This document shows positions 18,135 through 26,528 of a DNA stretch of 64,000 nt, in pieces. Below the pieces are notes generated by a model. That model was given only the letters and a program-made list of their open reading frames with translations. It searched no databases and was not told where the DNA came from. Numbering within the stretch: the stretch's first letter is position 1; every line of letters starts with the position of its first letter. Source of the stretch: Pelagibacteraceae bacterium AG-426-G09 (GTDB lineage: Bacteria; Pseudomonadota; Alphaproteobacteria; Pelagibacterales; Pelagibacteraceae); NCBI GenBank assembly GCA_003210075.1, contig QCNR01000002.1, positions 19,811 to 83,810 on the forward strand. Reading direction: 5' to 3'. The translations under genes and the position numbers were made by a program.

Positions 18135-18212
18135 GAACATATATTAAACCCATTATGTTCATAAAAACAAAAAACCCATTATGTTCGTAAAAATAAAAAA
18201 CCCAAAATGAAT
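18135..18212 (-). repeat. 26-bp-period repeat / operator-like array upstream of NCS1 gene
   Basis: AAACCC starts recur at 18146, 18172 and 18198, an exact 26-base period. The first two units are near-identical (AAACCCATTATGTTC...) and each holds the pseudo-palindrome TTATGTTCATAA or TTATGTTCGTAA. A further half-site GAACATA (18135-18141) forms an inverted repeat with the first TATGTTC. The array lies about 90-165 bases before the NCS1 start. Equal spacing of palindromes suggests a regulator binding site. The rest of 18048-18242 is A/T-rich with no gene. Confidence 0.55.
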
Positions 18213-18242
18213 TTTAGTCTCGTTAAATTAATTTTAAAATTA

Positions 18243-19676
18243 TTAACTCCAACCGCCAACTGATTTAACTTCTAGAAATTCTATTAATCCTTCTTTCCCT
18301 GCTTCTCTTCCAATTCCAGAATGTTTATAACCACCAAATGGTGCATCAACAGCAATTCCTGCACCATTAACATCAACCATTCCTGACCTTAATTTTCTTG
18401 CTACTCTTTGAACCTTTTTCCCATCCTGAGTTTGTATATAATTTGTTAAACCATAATCAGTATCATTTGCTATTTCTATTGCTTCTTCCTCAGTTTCAAA
18501 AGGTATAACTGATAAAACAGGGCCGAAAATTTCTGTTCTAGCAATATTCATACTATTGTTAACGTCTGCAAATACTGTTGGTTTTACATAGTAACCATCT
18601 TTTAAACCATCAGGTTTTCCTGGACCTCCTGAAACTAGTTTGGCACCTTCATCAATCCCTTTTTGAATTAGTCCCTGAATTTTGTTGAATTGAGTTTCAG
18701 AAATGACCGGTCCTATGTGCTCTCCTTCTTTATTTGGATCATCAACCTTAAAATCATCAGCATATTTTTTTAATCTTTGAACAGCCTCATCATACATAGA
18801 TTTTTCCACCAACATTCTAGTTGGAGCGTTACATGATTGACCAGAATTTCTAAAACATCTCAAAGCACCTCTTTCAATGGCCTCTGGATCTGCATCTTTA
18901 AATATTATGTTGGCCCCTTTTCCACCCAGTTCTAAGCTTACACGCTTAAAGTCCTTTGCAGCATTTTGAGATATTAAAGCTCCTGCTCTTGTTGATCCAG
19001 TAAATGAAATCATATTTACATCAGGATGACTAGTCAGAGCATCACCAGTAATAGCTCCATCTCCATTTACCAAATTAAAAACACCCTTTGGAAATCCCGC
19101 TTCATCAATTAATTCTGCAATAATAATTGCTGATAGTGGTGCAAGTTCTGAAGGCTTTAAAACCATTGTGCATCCAGCTGCAAGTGCTGGTATAACTTTT
19201 AAACAAACTTGATTTATAGGCCAATTCCAGGGAGTTATTAATGCACAAACACCTTTCGGCTCATATAAAATTCTTTGATTTTTTGCATGATCTCCTAATC
19301 CTTTTTCAAATTCAAAATCTTTTAGATATCTAATAAACGATTTAATATGACTTGCTCCAGTTCCAGTTTGGAGTTTAGTTGAAAAGTCCTTTGGTGCTCC
19401 CATTTCTAAAGTAATTGCTTCAGAAATATCGTTCCATCTTTTTTTATATAAAACATAAAGTTTTTCTAATAACTCAATTCTCTCTTCCTTAGTTGAAAAT
19501 CCCCAGTTATTAAATGCTTCTTTCGCAGCAACAACAGCATCATGAATATCTTCTTTTCCACCTAAAGAGATTACCGCACATGCTTTTTCTGTTGCAGGAT
19601 TAATAACTTCAATATTTTGTTTATTTTTTGGTGCTACCCAGGCACCATTAATATAAAAATTTTTCTTTTCTAACAT
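18243..19676 (-). CDS. NAD(P)-dependent aldehyde dehydrogenase
   Basis: 477 aa. The catalytic Cys is in NSGQSCNAPTR, the general base Glu in SLELGGKGAN, and the cofactor-site residues in ITPWNWPINQ and FTGSTRAG. It oxidises an aldehyde to a carboxylate in the cytoplasm. The gene follows the agmatinase-family gene by 20 bases, so its substrate may be an amino- or guanidino-aldehyde such as 4-guanidinobutyraldehyde; that is inference from context. The exact substrate cannot be read. Confidence 0.87.
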   Translation of the reverse strand: MLEKKNFYINGAWVAPKNKQNIEVINPATEKACAVISLGGKEDIHDAVVAAKEAFNNWGFSTKEERIELLEKLYVLYKKRWNDISEAITLEMGAPKDFSTKLQTGTGASHIKSFIRYLKDFEFEKGLGDHAKNQRILYEPKGVCALITPWNWPINQVCLKVIPALAAGCTMVLKPSELAPLSAIIIAELIDEAGFPKGVFNLVNGDGAITGDALTSHPDVNMISFTGSTRAGALISQNAAKDFKRVSLELGGKGANIIFKDADPEAIERGALRCFRNSGQSCNAPTRMLVEKSMYDEAVQRLKKYADDFKVDDPNKEGEHIGPVISETQFNKIQGLIQKGIDEGAKLVSGGPGKPDGLKDGYYVKPTVFADVNNSMNIARTEIFGPVLSVIPFETEEEAIEIANDTDYGLTNYIQTQDGKKVQRVARKLRSGMVDVNGAGIAVDAPFGGYKHSGIGREAGKEGLIEFLEVKSVGGWS

Positions 19677-19696
19677 ATTTAAAAATTATCCTTTCT

Positions 19697-20656
19697 TTAT
19701 TTTTTTGCAAATAAATTTGTTAATTCATATACTATAGTTGCCGCTGCTAATGACGTAACCTCAGCATGATCATATGCTGGAGCTACCTCAACTACATCTG
19801 CTGAAATTAAATTCATACCTGAAAGACCTCTTATAACATTTACAATTTCTCTTGTAGTCATTCCAGCAATTTCAGGTGTACCAGTTCCAGGTGCAAAAGC
19901 TGGATCTAAAACATCTATATCTATTGATAAATATAAAGCATTATTGCCTACTCTCTTCTTAATTCTATCAACTATTTTATCAATACCTTCAGTTTGAAAA
20001 TCATCACAATGAATAATTTTAAATCCAAAACTTTCGTCATTTTTAATATCGTCTCTACTATAAAGTGGACCTCTTATTCCAACATGCATTGAGGCATCAT
20101 CTAAAAATAATCTTTCCTCTCTTGCTCTTCTGAATGGGGTTCCATGAGTATAAGGCGCTCCAAAATAAGTATCCCAAGTATCTAAATGTGCATCGAAATG
20201 AACTAACGCTACAGGCCCTTCATTAATTTTATTAATTGCTCTTAAAAGTGGAAATGCAATCGTGTGATCTCCGCCCATACTAATTATTCCTCCAGTTTTT
20301 TGTAAAAGATCATAAGCGCCATCCTCGATTTGTTTTATTGCTTCATCAATATTGAATGGATTACATGTGATGTCACCAGCATCTGCAACTTGCTGAACTT
20401 TAAATGGTTCAACATCATAATTTGGATGGTAGTTTGTTCTTAAGTGTCTTGATGCTTGTCTAATACTTTGAGGACCGAATCTTGCTCCAGGCCTGTAACT
20501 TGTCCCAGCATCAAATGGTATACCTACAATTGCTACATCACAACTTTCAACGTCTCTTAGTTCTGGTAATCTTGCAAAAGTTGATGGACCTGCGAATCTT
20601 GGAACTTTAGTTCCACTTACTGGTTGAATTGGATTTTTATTTTTTTCTTTTTTCAT
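19697..20656 (-). CDS. agmatinase-family ureohydrolase
   Basis: 319 aa. All ureohydrolase metal-ligand motifs are present: GGDHTIAFP, HFDAHLDTWD and SIDIDVLDPAFAPGTGTPE. The enzyme splits urea from a guanidino compound using two Mn ions. PRFAGPSTFARLP near the N-terminus is typical of the agmatinase/guanidinobutyrase branch rather than arginase. Operon partner of the aldehyde dehydrogenase and NCS1 permease. Agmatine, 4-guanidinobutyrate or guanidine-like substrates are all possible, so no symbol is given. Confidence 0.87.
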   Translation of the reverse strand: MKKEKNKNPIQPVSGTKVPRFAGPSTFARLPELRDVESCDVAIVGIPFDAGTSYRPGARFGPQSIRQASRHLRTNYHPNYDVEPFKVQQVADAGDITCNPFNIDEAIKQIEDGAYDLLQKTGGIISMGGDHTIAFPLLRAINKINEGPVALVHFDAHLDTWDTYFGAPYTHGTPFRRAREERLFLDDASMHVGIRGPLYSRDDIKNDESFGFKIIHCDDFQTEGIDKIVDRIKKRVGNNALYLSIDIDVLDPAFAPGTGTPEIAGMTTREIVNVIRGLSGMNLISADVVEVAPAYDHAEVTSLAAATIVYELTNLFAKK

Positions 20657-20708
20657 TTATAAAAATGTAAGTTAATATAATCTTATACAATTCGTCTATA
20701 ACTATTTA

Positions 20709-21440
20709 ATGAGAATACTATTAATTTTAATTTCAATTGCCTTTATTACACCTGTTAAAGCTGATGAAATATATAATTTAATTAAAATACCTAATTTGGA
20801 TATATATAAAATCGATACAAAAAATAAAATTAGATATTTAAATACAAGTAATGATTTTAGAATTGGTTTAGAGAAAAATATAACTTGTGCCAGAACTGAT
20901 TCGAATAACCTTAGTAATAAGTTTTTGATAATAGAAAAAAACTTAAACAGTTACAGCCCTAGTTTTTTAAAAAAAAACAATATTAGATATTTAGTGATGT
21001 GTGAAAATTTATTTATTTCTAGTATCAACACTGGTGGAATACCTGATACTAAGAAAAGAACACTTATTATTGATATTAATTTTAATCCAAAATATTTTGA
21101 AAGAATGATACATCATGAAATTTTTCATATGATACAAAAGAGTAATTCTAAATATTTTGACGAGGAAAAATGGGTTTCATTAAATACAGAAGACTTTGAA
21201 TATGCGAAATGTTCTACTTGTTCAGATCGTTTAAATTTGGATCTTTATAAAAATACAGAAGGTTTTTTGACAGAGTACTCTAAATCAATTCCATCTGAGG
21301 ATATGGCTGAAGTATTTTCATTTTTAATGACGGATAAAGCTAAGGTTGAGGATAAATCGGACAATGATATAATTTTAAAAAATAAGATAAATTTTATTAA
21401 ATCTAGCTTATCAAAAATAGATAGTTCATTTAAATTTTAA
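20709..21440 (+). CDS. secreted zincin-type metallopeptidase-like protein
   Basis: 243 aa. Cleavable signal peptide (MRILLILISIAFITPVKA). A zinc-binding HEXXH motif lies in HHEIFHMIQ near residue 140, followed about 55 residues later by EDMAEVFSFLM, whose Glu is a likely third ligand as in gluzincins. A Cys pair (KCSTCSD) sits between them. A periplasmic peptidase is likely; the family was not recognised. It is divergent from the ureohydrolase (52-bp gap) and its stop overlaps the next start by one base. Confidence 0.62.
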   Translation: MRILLILISIAFITPVKADEIYNLIKIPNLDIYKIDTKNKIRYLNTSNDFRIGLEKNITCARTDSNNLSNKFLIIEKNLNSYSPSFLKKNNIRYLVMCENLFISSINTGGIPDTKKRTLIIDINFNPKYFERMIHHEIFHMIQKSNSKYFDEEKWVSLNTEDFEYAKCSTCSDRLNLDLYKNTEGFLTEYSKSIPSEDMAEVFSFLMTDKAKVEDKSDNDIILKNKINFIKSSLSKIDSSFKF

Positions 21441-22084
21441 TGATCAACAAAGTTAAGGTCTCATTTTCTGAAAAAATATTATTTGTTTTTCTTATTTTAC
21501 TATTTCTGATCACTTTTGGCTCATATTTTTTATTGAAAGATAAATGTTTATTTGTAAAAAAAATTAATCTGAATGAAGTAAATTTTGCAAATAAAGAAAA
21601 TATTGTTGTTATGAATGTAGAATGTGGAAATGTTATAATAGAATTAGATCCTGCTATCTCTCCAAATTCAGTGGAACGTTTTAAATCATTAATAAAAAAT
21701 GGATCCTATGATGGCTCAACATTTTATAGAGTTATTAAAGATACTTTGATTCAAGCAGGTGATTTAGAGTACGGTAATATTGATGATATTAACTATACAA
21801 AAATAGGAACAGGTAAATCAGGTCTGGGATTATTGAAATCTGAACTTAGCGATGAATTTGAATTTAAAAAAGGTAGTGTGGCGTTTGCAAGAAAAGATAA
21901 TTTTGATACAGAAGACAGTGAATTTTTTATTACTTTGAAAGATATTCCTATATATCAAGGAGAATATACACCGTTAGGTAAAGTTATTTATGGAATTGAC
22001 GCTTTAGAAAAAATTAAATCAGGAAATAAGTCAGCATATGTTTTAAGGCCTGACTATATAAATTATTTTAAATTGTTAGACTAA
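21440..22084 (+). CDS. membrane-anchored cyclophilin-type peptidyl-prolyl isomerase
   Basis: 214 aa. One N-terminal membrane helix at about residues 13-32, then a cyclophilin domain: PNSVERFKSLIKNGSYDGSTFYRVI, the QAGDLEYG segment, GSVAFARK and DSEFFITL. It probably acts in the periplasm on prolyl bonds of exported proteins. It is translationally coupled (TAATG) to the zincin-like gene, suggesting joint periplasmic quality control. Its stop overlaps the convergent fadJ-like stop by four bases. Confidence 0.85.
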   Translation: MINKVKVSFSEKILFVFLILLFLITFGSYFLLKDKCLFVKKINLNEVNFANKENIVVMNVECGNVIIELDPAISPNSVERFKSLIKNGSYDGSTFYRVIKDTLIQAGDLEYGNIDDINYTKIGTGKSGLGLLKSELSDEFEFKKGSVAFARKDNFDTEDSEFFITLKDIPIYQGEYTPLGKVIYGIDALEKIKSGNKSAYVLRPDYINYFKLLD

Positions 22085-24303
22085 TTTACTAATGGTTTTC
22101 CAGTAGCTAATGTATGTTTAATTCTTTCTTGAGTTTTTTTATTTTCAATTAATTTCATAAAAGCATCTAATTCTAATTTAAAAAATTCATCCTCTGAAAT
22201 TGTTTTATCTAAAGTTGTATCTCCACCACTCAAAACATTTGCTAGCTCCATTCCAACAACCATACCATGATCTAAAATAACTTTTTCGTTGTATAATTTT
22301 TCTAATATTTTAACCATTTTTTCCTTCAAAGGTTTTCCTGAAAGTTTAAACTTACATTGAGCAGGAGGTATGAAATTTTTATTTTCATCTAGCAGTTTTT
22401 TTGATGCAGAAAATAAGCTATTTCTATTCATAATTTTTTTGTCCTCAGGCTTTAAATATTTTAAAGGTTCGGCTTCAACTGGTGAGGTTGCTGTCTTAGC
22501 ATAACCAATTATATCGAACACTTTTAATGGTGCATAATCTGGGTCTTTCTTTGCCTCATCTGTTTGTGACCATCTCCACAACATTTCTTTACAACCTCCT
22601 CCTGCGGGAATTAAACCTACGATGGTTTCAACTAAACCAATTACTATGTTTGTATGTGATGCAACAAAATTACTTTGAACTAATACCTCAAAACCTCCAC
22701 CCAAAGTTAAACCTGATGGGGCCGAGACAACAGGATATTTTGAATATTTTAGTTCTTTACAAGTATCTTGAAAATATTTAATAAATTTTTCTACAGATTT
22801 TAAATCTCTGTTATCTACAAAATTCATTGTATAAGTTAAATTTACACCAGCAGAAAATTGCATACTTTCATTCATAATTATTAAAGGTTTATCTGTTGCT
22901 GCCTTTAGTGCATCCATCGAATCATAATCGAGAGCATTAGCTTTAGTTGTAAATTCAACAATATTGAAATCTTTAAATCTATGAGTAATCGCAGATTTGT
23001 TTTTTTCTAATTTTAAAGCCTGAGGTCGAATTTTACCAAGTGTTTCAATATTTGTATAAAGCTGTCTTTCACCATAAAAATTTTCATTTTTAGATTTTGA
23101 TAAATCTTCAAGAAATTTATTTCCTTCAAATTCATCTACTCTTTCAAAAAAATTTTTTACACCTATTTCTTTTAACATTTCAAATGGACCCATTGCCCAA
23201 TTGAAACCAAGTCTCATTGCTTCATCTATGTCGTTAAATTTATCTGTTATTCCTGGAACTAATGAAGATGCGTATTTTATTATTTTAGAGATCACTGACC
23301 ATGCATAATCTCCATACTTATCTTTTCGACTTATCAAGTTATTGATATCTGTAATTTCAATTTTAAGATCAATTTTTTTTGATGGTGAGTACTCGCCACT
23401 ATCTAAATTTATTGCCTCTAAAATCTTTTGATTATTTTCTTTATTCATCCGATAAAATCCACCTTTACCTTTTCTTCCAGTATAACCATTCTCAATTAAT
23501 TTATTTATTAGTGGAATATTTTTTGCAACTGGTTGGAAAGGATCGTTTTCAGGAAGTTCTTTAATAAAACTTTTCAATACATCTGCCATTAGATCAATTC
23601 CAATCAAATCATAGAGACCAAAAACACCTGTTTTGGGGACTCCCATTGGTCTACCAAATACTGCATCGGCTTCCTCTATAGATAATTTCATTTTAAATGC
23701 TTCGGTCATTGCGACTTGCATCGCATATACGCCAATTCTATTTCCTAAAAATCCTGGTGTATCATTACAAACTATAGCTCCTTTACCAAGTTCTTCCTCA
23801 CAAAAATTTTTAAGTGAATTAATTTTATTAAGATCATTATTTTCATTTTTCACAATTTCTAATAAACCCATGTATCTAACGGGGTTAAAGAAATGAGTTA
23901 TACAAAAATCTTTCTTTTCTTCATTTGTTAATTTTTCAGATAAAACTTTAATAGGAATAGATGAAGTGTTAGATGAAACTATCGCTCCATCTTTTCTATT
24001 TTTAAATATTTTTTCATAAATATTATGTTTAATATCTATTCTTTCAACAACTGCCTCAACTATCCAATCGGCTTCTTTAACAACATCGAAGTTGTCATTA
24101 ATGTTTCCAACTTTGATATTTTCTATTTTTGATTTATCTATTAAAAGAGGCGGTCTTGATTTATAAATCCTATCTCTAGCTTTTTCACTTATTTCAGTTT
24201 TAAGATCTAAAAGTGTAACTGGGACATTTGCGTTGCACAAATGAGCAGCTATACCACTTCCCATTGTACCCGATCCAATAATTACTACTTTTTTTATATC
24301 CAT
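22081..24303 (-). CDS. fused 3-hydroxyacyl-CoA dehydrogenase / enoyl-CoA hydratase
   Basis: 740 aa. The N-terminal NAD-binding domain carries VVIIGSGTMGSGIAAHL and the HFFNPVRYMGLLEIV catalytic-His region, followed by the C-terminal HADH helices (GFLGNR, GRKGKGGFY). The crotonase domain is at residues about 440-740 (SAGVNLTY, GLTLGGGFE, GLIPAGGG). The domain order is dehydrogenase first, hydratase last, the reverse of classical FadB/FadJ. It catalyses two successive beta-oxidation steps. It is a lone minus-strand gene before the pot genes. Confidence 0.88.
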   Translation of the reverse strand: MDIKKVVIIGSGTMGSGIAAHLCNANVPVTLLDLKTEISEKARDRIYKSRPPLLIDKSKIENIKVGNINDNFDVVKEADWIVEAVVERIDIKHNIYEKIFKNRKDGAIVSSNTSSIPIKVLSEKLTNEEKKDFCITHFFNPVRYMGLLEIVKNENNDLNKINSLKNFCEEELGKGAIVCNDTPGFLGNRIGVYAMQVAMTEAFKMKLSIEEADAVFGRPMGVPKTGVFGLYDLIGIDLMADVLKSFIKELPENDPFQPVAKNIPLINKLIENGYTGRKGKGGFYRMNKENNQKILEAINLDSGEYSPSKKIDLKIEITDINNLISRKDKYGDYAWSVISKIIKYASSLVPGITDKFNDIDEAMRLGFNWAMGPFEMLKEIGVKNFFERVDEFEGNKFLEDLSKSKNENFYGERQLYTNIETLGKIRPQALKLEKNKSAITHRFKDFNIVEFTTKANALDYDSMDALKAATDKPLIIMNESMQFSAGVNLTYTMNFVDNRDLKSVEKFIKYFQDTCKELKYSKYPVVSAPSGLTLGGGFEVLVQSNFVASHTNIVIGLVETIVGLIPAGGGCKEMLWRWSQTDEAKKDPDYAPLKVFDIIGYAKTATSPVEAEPLKYLKPEDKKIMNRNSLFSASKKLLDENKNFIPPAQCKFKLSGKPLKEKMVKILEKLYNEKVILDHGMVVGMELANVLSGGDTTLDKTISEDEFFKLELDAFMKLIENKKTQERIKHTLATGKPLVN

Positions 24304-24340
24304 TTTAAGATTGTATATATCAATAGACTATTTAGGTAAA

Positions 24341-25195
24341 TTATCTATTTATTCCTCTTAACCTCTCAGATCTTCTTCTAAGAAGCTCGGCGCTCACCAG
24401 AATTAAAACTGACAAAACAATTAAACAAGTCGCGACTGCTAAGATTGTTGGGCTTAGCTGTTCTCTTAAACCTGTCCACATTTGAATTGGAATTGTTGTA
24501 TTATCTAATCCTGCTAAAAATAGGACAACTACAACCTCATCAAAAGATGTAACAAAAGCAAATAATCCCCCAGAGATAACTCCTGGCAAAATTAATGGAA
24601 GAGTAATTTTCATAAAAGTATTAACTGGATTGCTGCCCAAACTAGCTGCAGCTCTAGTTACACTATGATCAAATCCGGAAAGTGTTGCTGTAACTGTTAT
24701 TACAACAAAAGGTGTTCCCAAAATAATATGAGCAATTACAATTCCAAGATGTGTTGCTGCCAATCCAACTTTTGCTATAAAGAAAAAAATTGCAACACCT
24801 GAAATAATTAGTGGAACTATCATTGGCGATATCAATGTAGCCATAATCAAACCCTTGTAAGGCATATGTCTACTACTTAAACCTAATGCAGCAACTGTAC
24901 CTAAAATTACTGATCCAAGAGTTGCGAAAATCGCAATTATGAAACTATTTTTAGCCGCAAGTCCCCATGGGTTTTTTGTTCCGTAAATCATATCTTCATA
25001 CCATCTTAATGAAAATGCATCTGGATCAAGTCTTTTCATGCCATCTGAGAATACTAAAAATTCCTCAGCATTAAATGATAAAGGAAATATTACAAACAAT
25101 GGTGCAATTAAAAAGAAAAATACAAAAGTACAAATTCCTATATAGAAATAATGCCAAACTCTATATCGTGTCTCTGTATACTTCGGTAGTGCCAT
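24341..25195 (-). CDS. potC: polyamine-type ABC transporter permease PotC
   Basis: 284 aa, six membrane helices, with the EAA loop (RAAASLGSNPVNTFMKITLPLILPG) that contacts the ATPase. Second inner-membrane permease of the PotABCD-like importer. It follows potB by two bases and is the last gene of the operon. Substrate could be putrescine/spermidine or another small cation; see the EutA/DoeA-like genes upstream. Confidence 0.88.
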   Translation of the reverse strand: MALPKYTETRYRVWHYFYIGICTFVFFFLIAPLFVIFPLSFNAEEFLVFSDGMKRLDPDAFSLRWYEDMIYGTKNPWGLAAKNSFIIAIFATLGSVILGTVAALGLSSRHMPYKGLIMATLISPMIVPLIISGVAIFFFIAKVGLAATHLGIVIAHIILGTPFVVITVTATLSGFDHSVTRAAASLGSNPVNTFMKITLPLILPGVISGGLFAFVTSFDEVVVVLFLAGLDNTTIPIQMWTGLREQLSPTILAVATCLIVLSVLILVSAELLRRRSERLRGINR

Positions 25196-25197
25196 AT

Positions 25198-26460
25198 TTA
25201 TCCTAATTTAATATTATCGACTCCAACTAATTTATTATAAATCCAATAAACAACTAAAACTCCGGTTAATAACATTAATCCCATCGCTGATGCAAAGCTC
25301 CAGTCTAATGTTGTTTTCATATGATATGCTATTTGGTTACTAATCAAGGTTCCTGAAGCACCTCCAACTAATGCTGGTGTAATGTAATATCCAATTGCTA
25401 AAATAAAAACTAATAAACATCCAGCACCGATTCCAGGAATTGTGAGTGGAAAGTAAACTTTCCAAAATGCTACAAACGGTGTTCCTCCTAAAGATTTTCC
25501 TGCTCTCATCAGGCTAGGAGATATTGTTTTCATAACACTATAAAGAGGTAGCACCATAAAAGGTAATAAAATCTGGGTCATTGCAACATATGTGCCTACT
25601 TTGTTATACATCATCTCAGGCCTATTATCGTCTGATACCAAGCCAATCATGACAAAAAAGTCATTCACAATTCCCTGCTGTTGTAGCAAGATCATCCAAC
25701 TAGCAGTTCTTACAAGTAATGAAGTCCAAAAAGGAAGAAGCACACAAATCATTAATAAGTTACTATATTTCATCGGTAGTGTTGCCAATAAATGTGCGAT
25801 TGGATAACCCATTAAAAAACAAAATACAGTTACAAAAAATGCAATTTCTAAAGTTCTCAGCCACAAAATTCTATGAATACGTCTATCTTCTTCTACTTGA
25901 GCAATTCCACCATTTTCATCAATGAATAAATCCATCCCTTTTAAATACTTTGCCATCGTATAAGGTGGTGCAGTTCTTTTTATTGCACGCCAATATTCTA
26001 CGTCATTGAATCGTTTATGAAGTGATGTGATTTGTTCTTTAAAACTTCCATTCTCATCAATTTTGTTTCTTTGAATTTGTCTAAATAATTTTTTTAAAAT
26101 TGTATTAAAACCATTTTTTTCTTTGTTTAATCTTTGTGCAAGCTTTCCATGTTCTTTATTTTCAACTAATTTTTTAAAATCTATATAAAAATTTTCAAAA
26201 ACACTCTCCTCTGGCATGTCTTGACCATCCCAGCTTTCCATCGATTTAAATGTATTTGGAAGCATATTGGTGATCATTTTATCATCAATACTTCTTGTAA
26301 ACATTTCCCCTATTGGAAAAACGTAAGTAATAATTAAGAATAATAATAATGGGCAAACAAGTAAAAAGGCTTTAATTTTATTCTTTCTTTCAGCCTTCTT
26401 TAGACTTTCCTCTAACGGTATGCCGTCGGTTGTTAATATTTTATTAGTTTCGCTGCTCAT
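25198..26460 (-). CDS. potB: polyamine-type ABC transporter permease PotB with long periplasmic insert
   Basis: 420 aa, longer than typical PotB (about 280-310). The extra length is a hydrophilic, charged segment of about 140 residues between the first (LLVCPLLLFLIITYVF) and second membrane helix. The EAA loop is RAGKSLGGTPFVAFWKVYFPLTIPG. The ATG lies immediately after the U-tract of the hairpin between potD and potB, leaving no Shine-Dalgarno sequence. It is overlapped in function with potC (two-base gap). Confidence 0.87.
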   Translation of the reverse strand: MSSETNKILTTDGIPLEESLKKAERKNKIKAFLLVCPLLLFLIITYVFPIGEMFTRSIDDKMITNMLPNTFKSMESWDGQDMPEESVFENFYIDFKKLVENKEHGKLAQRLNKEKNGFNTILKKLFRQIQRNKIDENGSFKEQITSLHKRFNDVEYWRAIKRTAPPYTMAKYLKGMDLFIDENGGIAQVEEDRRIHRILWLRTLEIAFFVTVFCFLMGYPIAHLLATLPMKYSNLLMICVLLPFWTSLLVRTASWMILLQQQGIVNDFFVMIGLVSDDNRPEMMYNKVGTYVAMTQILLPFMVLPLYSVMKTISPSLMRAGKSLGGTPFVAFWKVYFPLTIPGIGAGCLLVFILAIGYYITPALVGGASGTLISNQIAYHMKTTLDWSFASAMGLMLLTGVLVVYWIYNKLVGVDNIKLG

Positions 26461-26466
26461 AAAAAA

Positions 26467-26490
26467 AAGGGCGGTTAAACAACCGCCCTT
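26467..26490 (-). terminator. hairpin between potD and potB
   Basis: AAGGGCGGTT-AAAC-AACCGCCCTT, a 10-bp stem. On the minus strand it is followed by eight U residues that run directly into the potB ATG. It is a canonical intrinsic terminator placed inside the operon, so it probably limits permease expression relative to the binding protein. Confidence 0.85.
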
Positions 26491-26528
26491 TAAATATAGT
26501 ATATAATTAAAGTCTTTGAAACTTTAAA

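Noticed and set aside
18135-18212. Period-26 repeat as a CRISPR array
   Set aside because: Only two full units and a partial one, no unique spacers, no cas genes.
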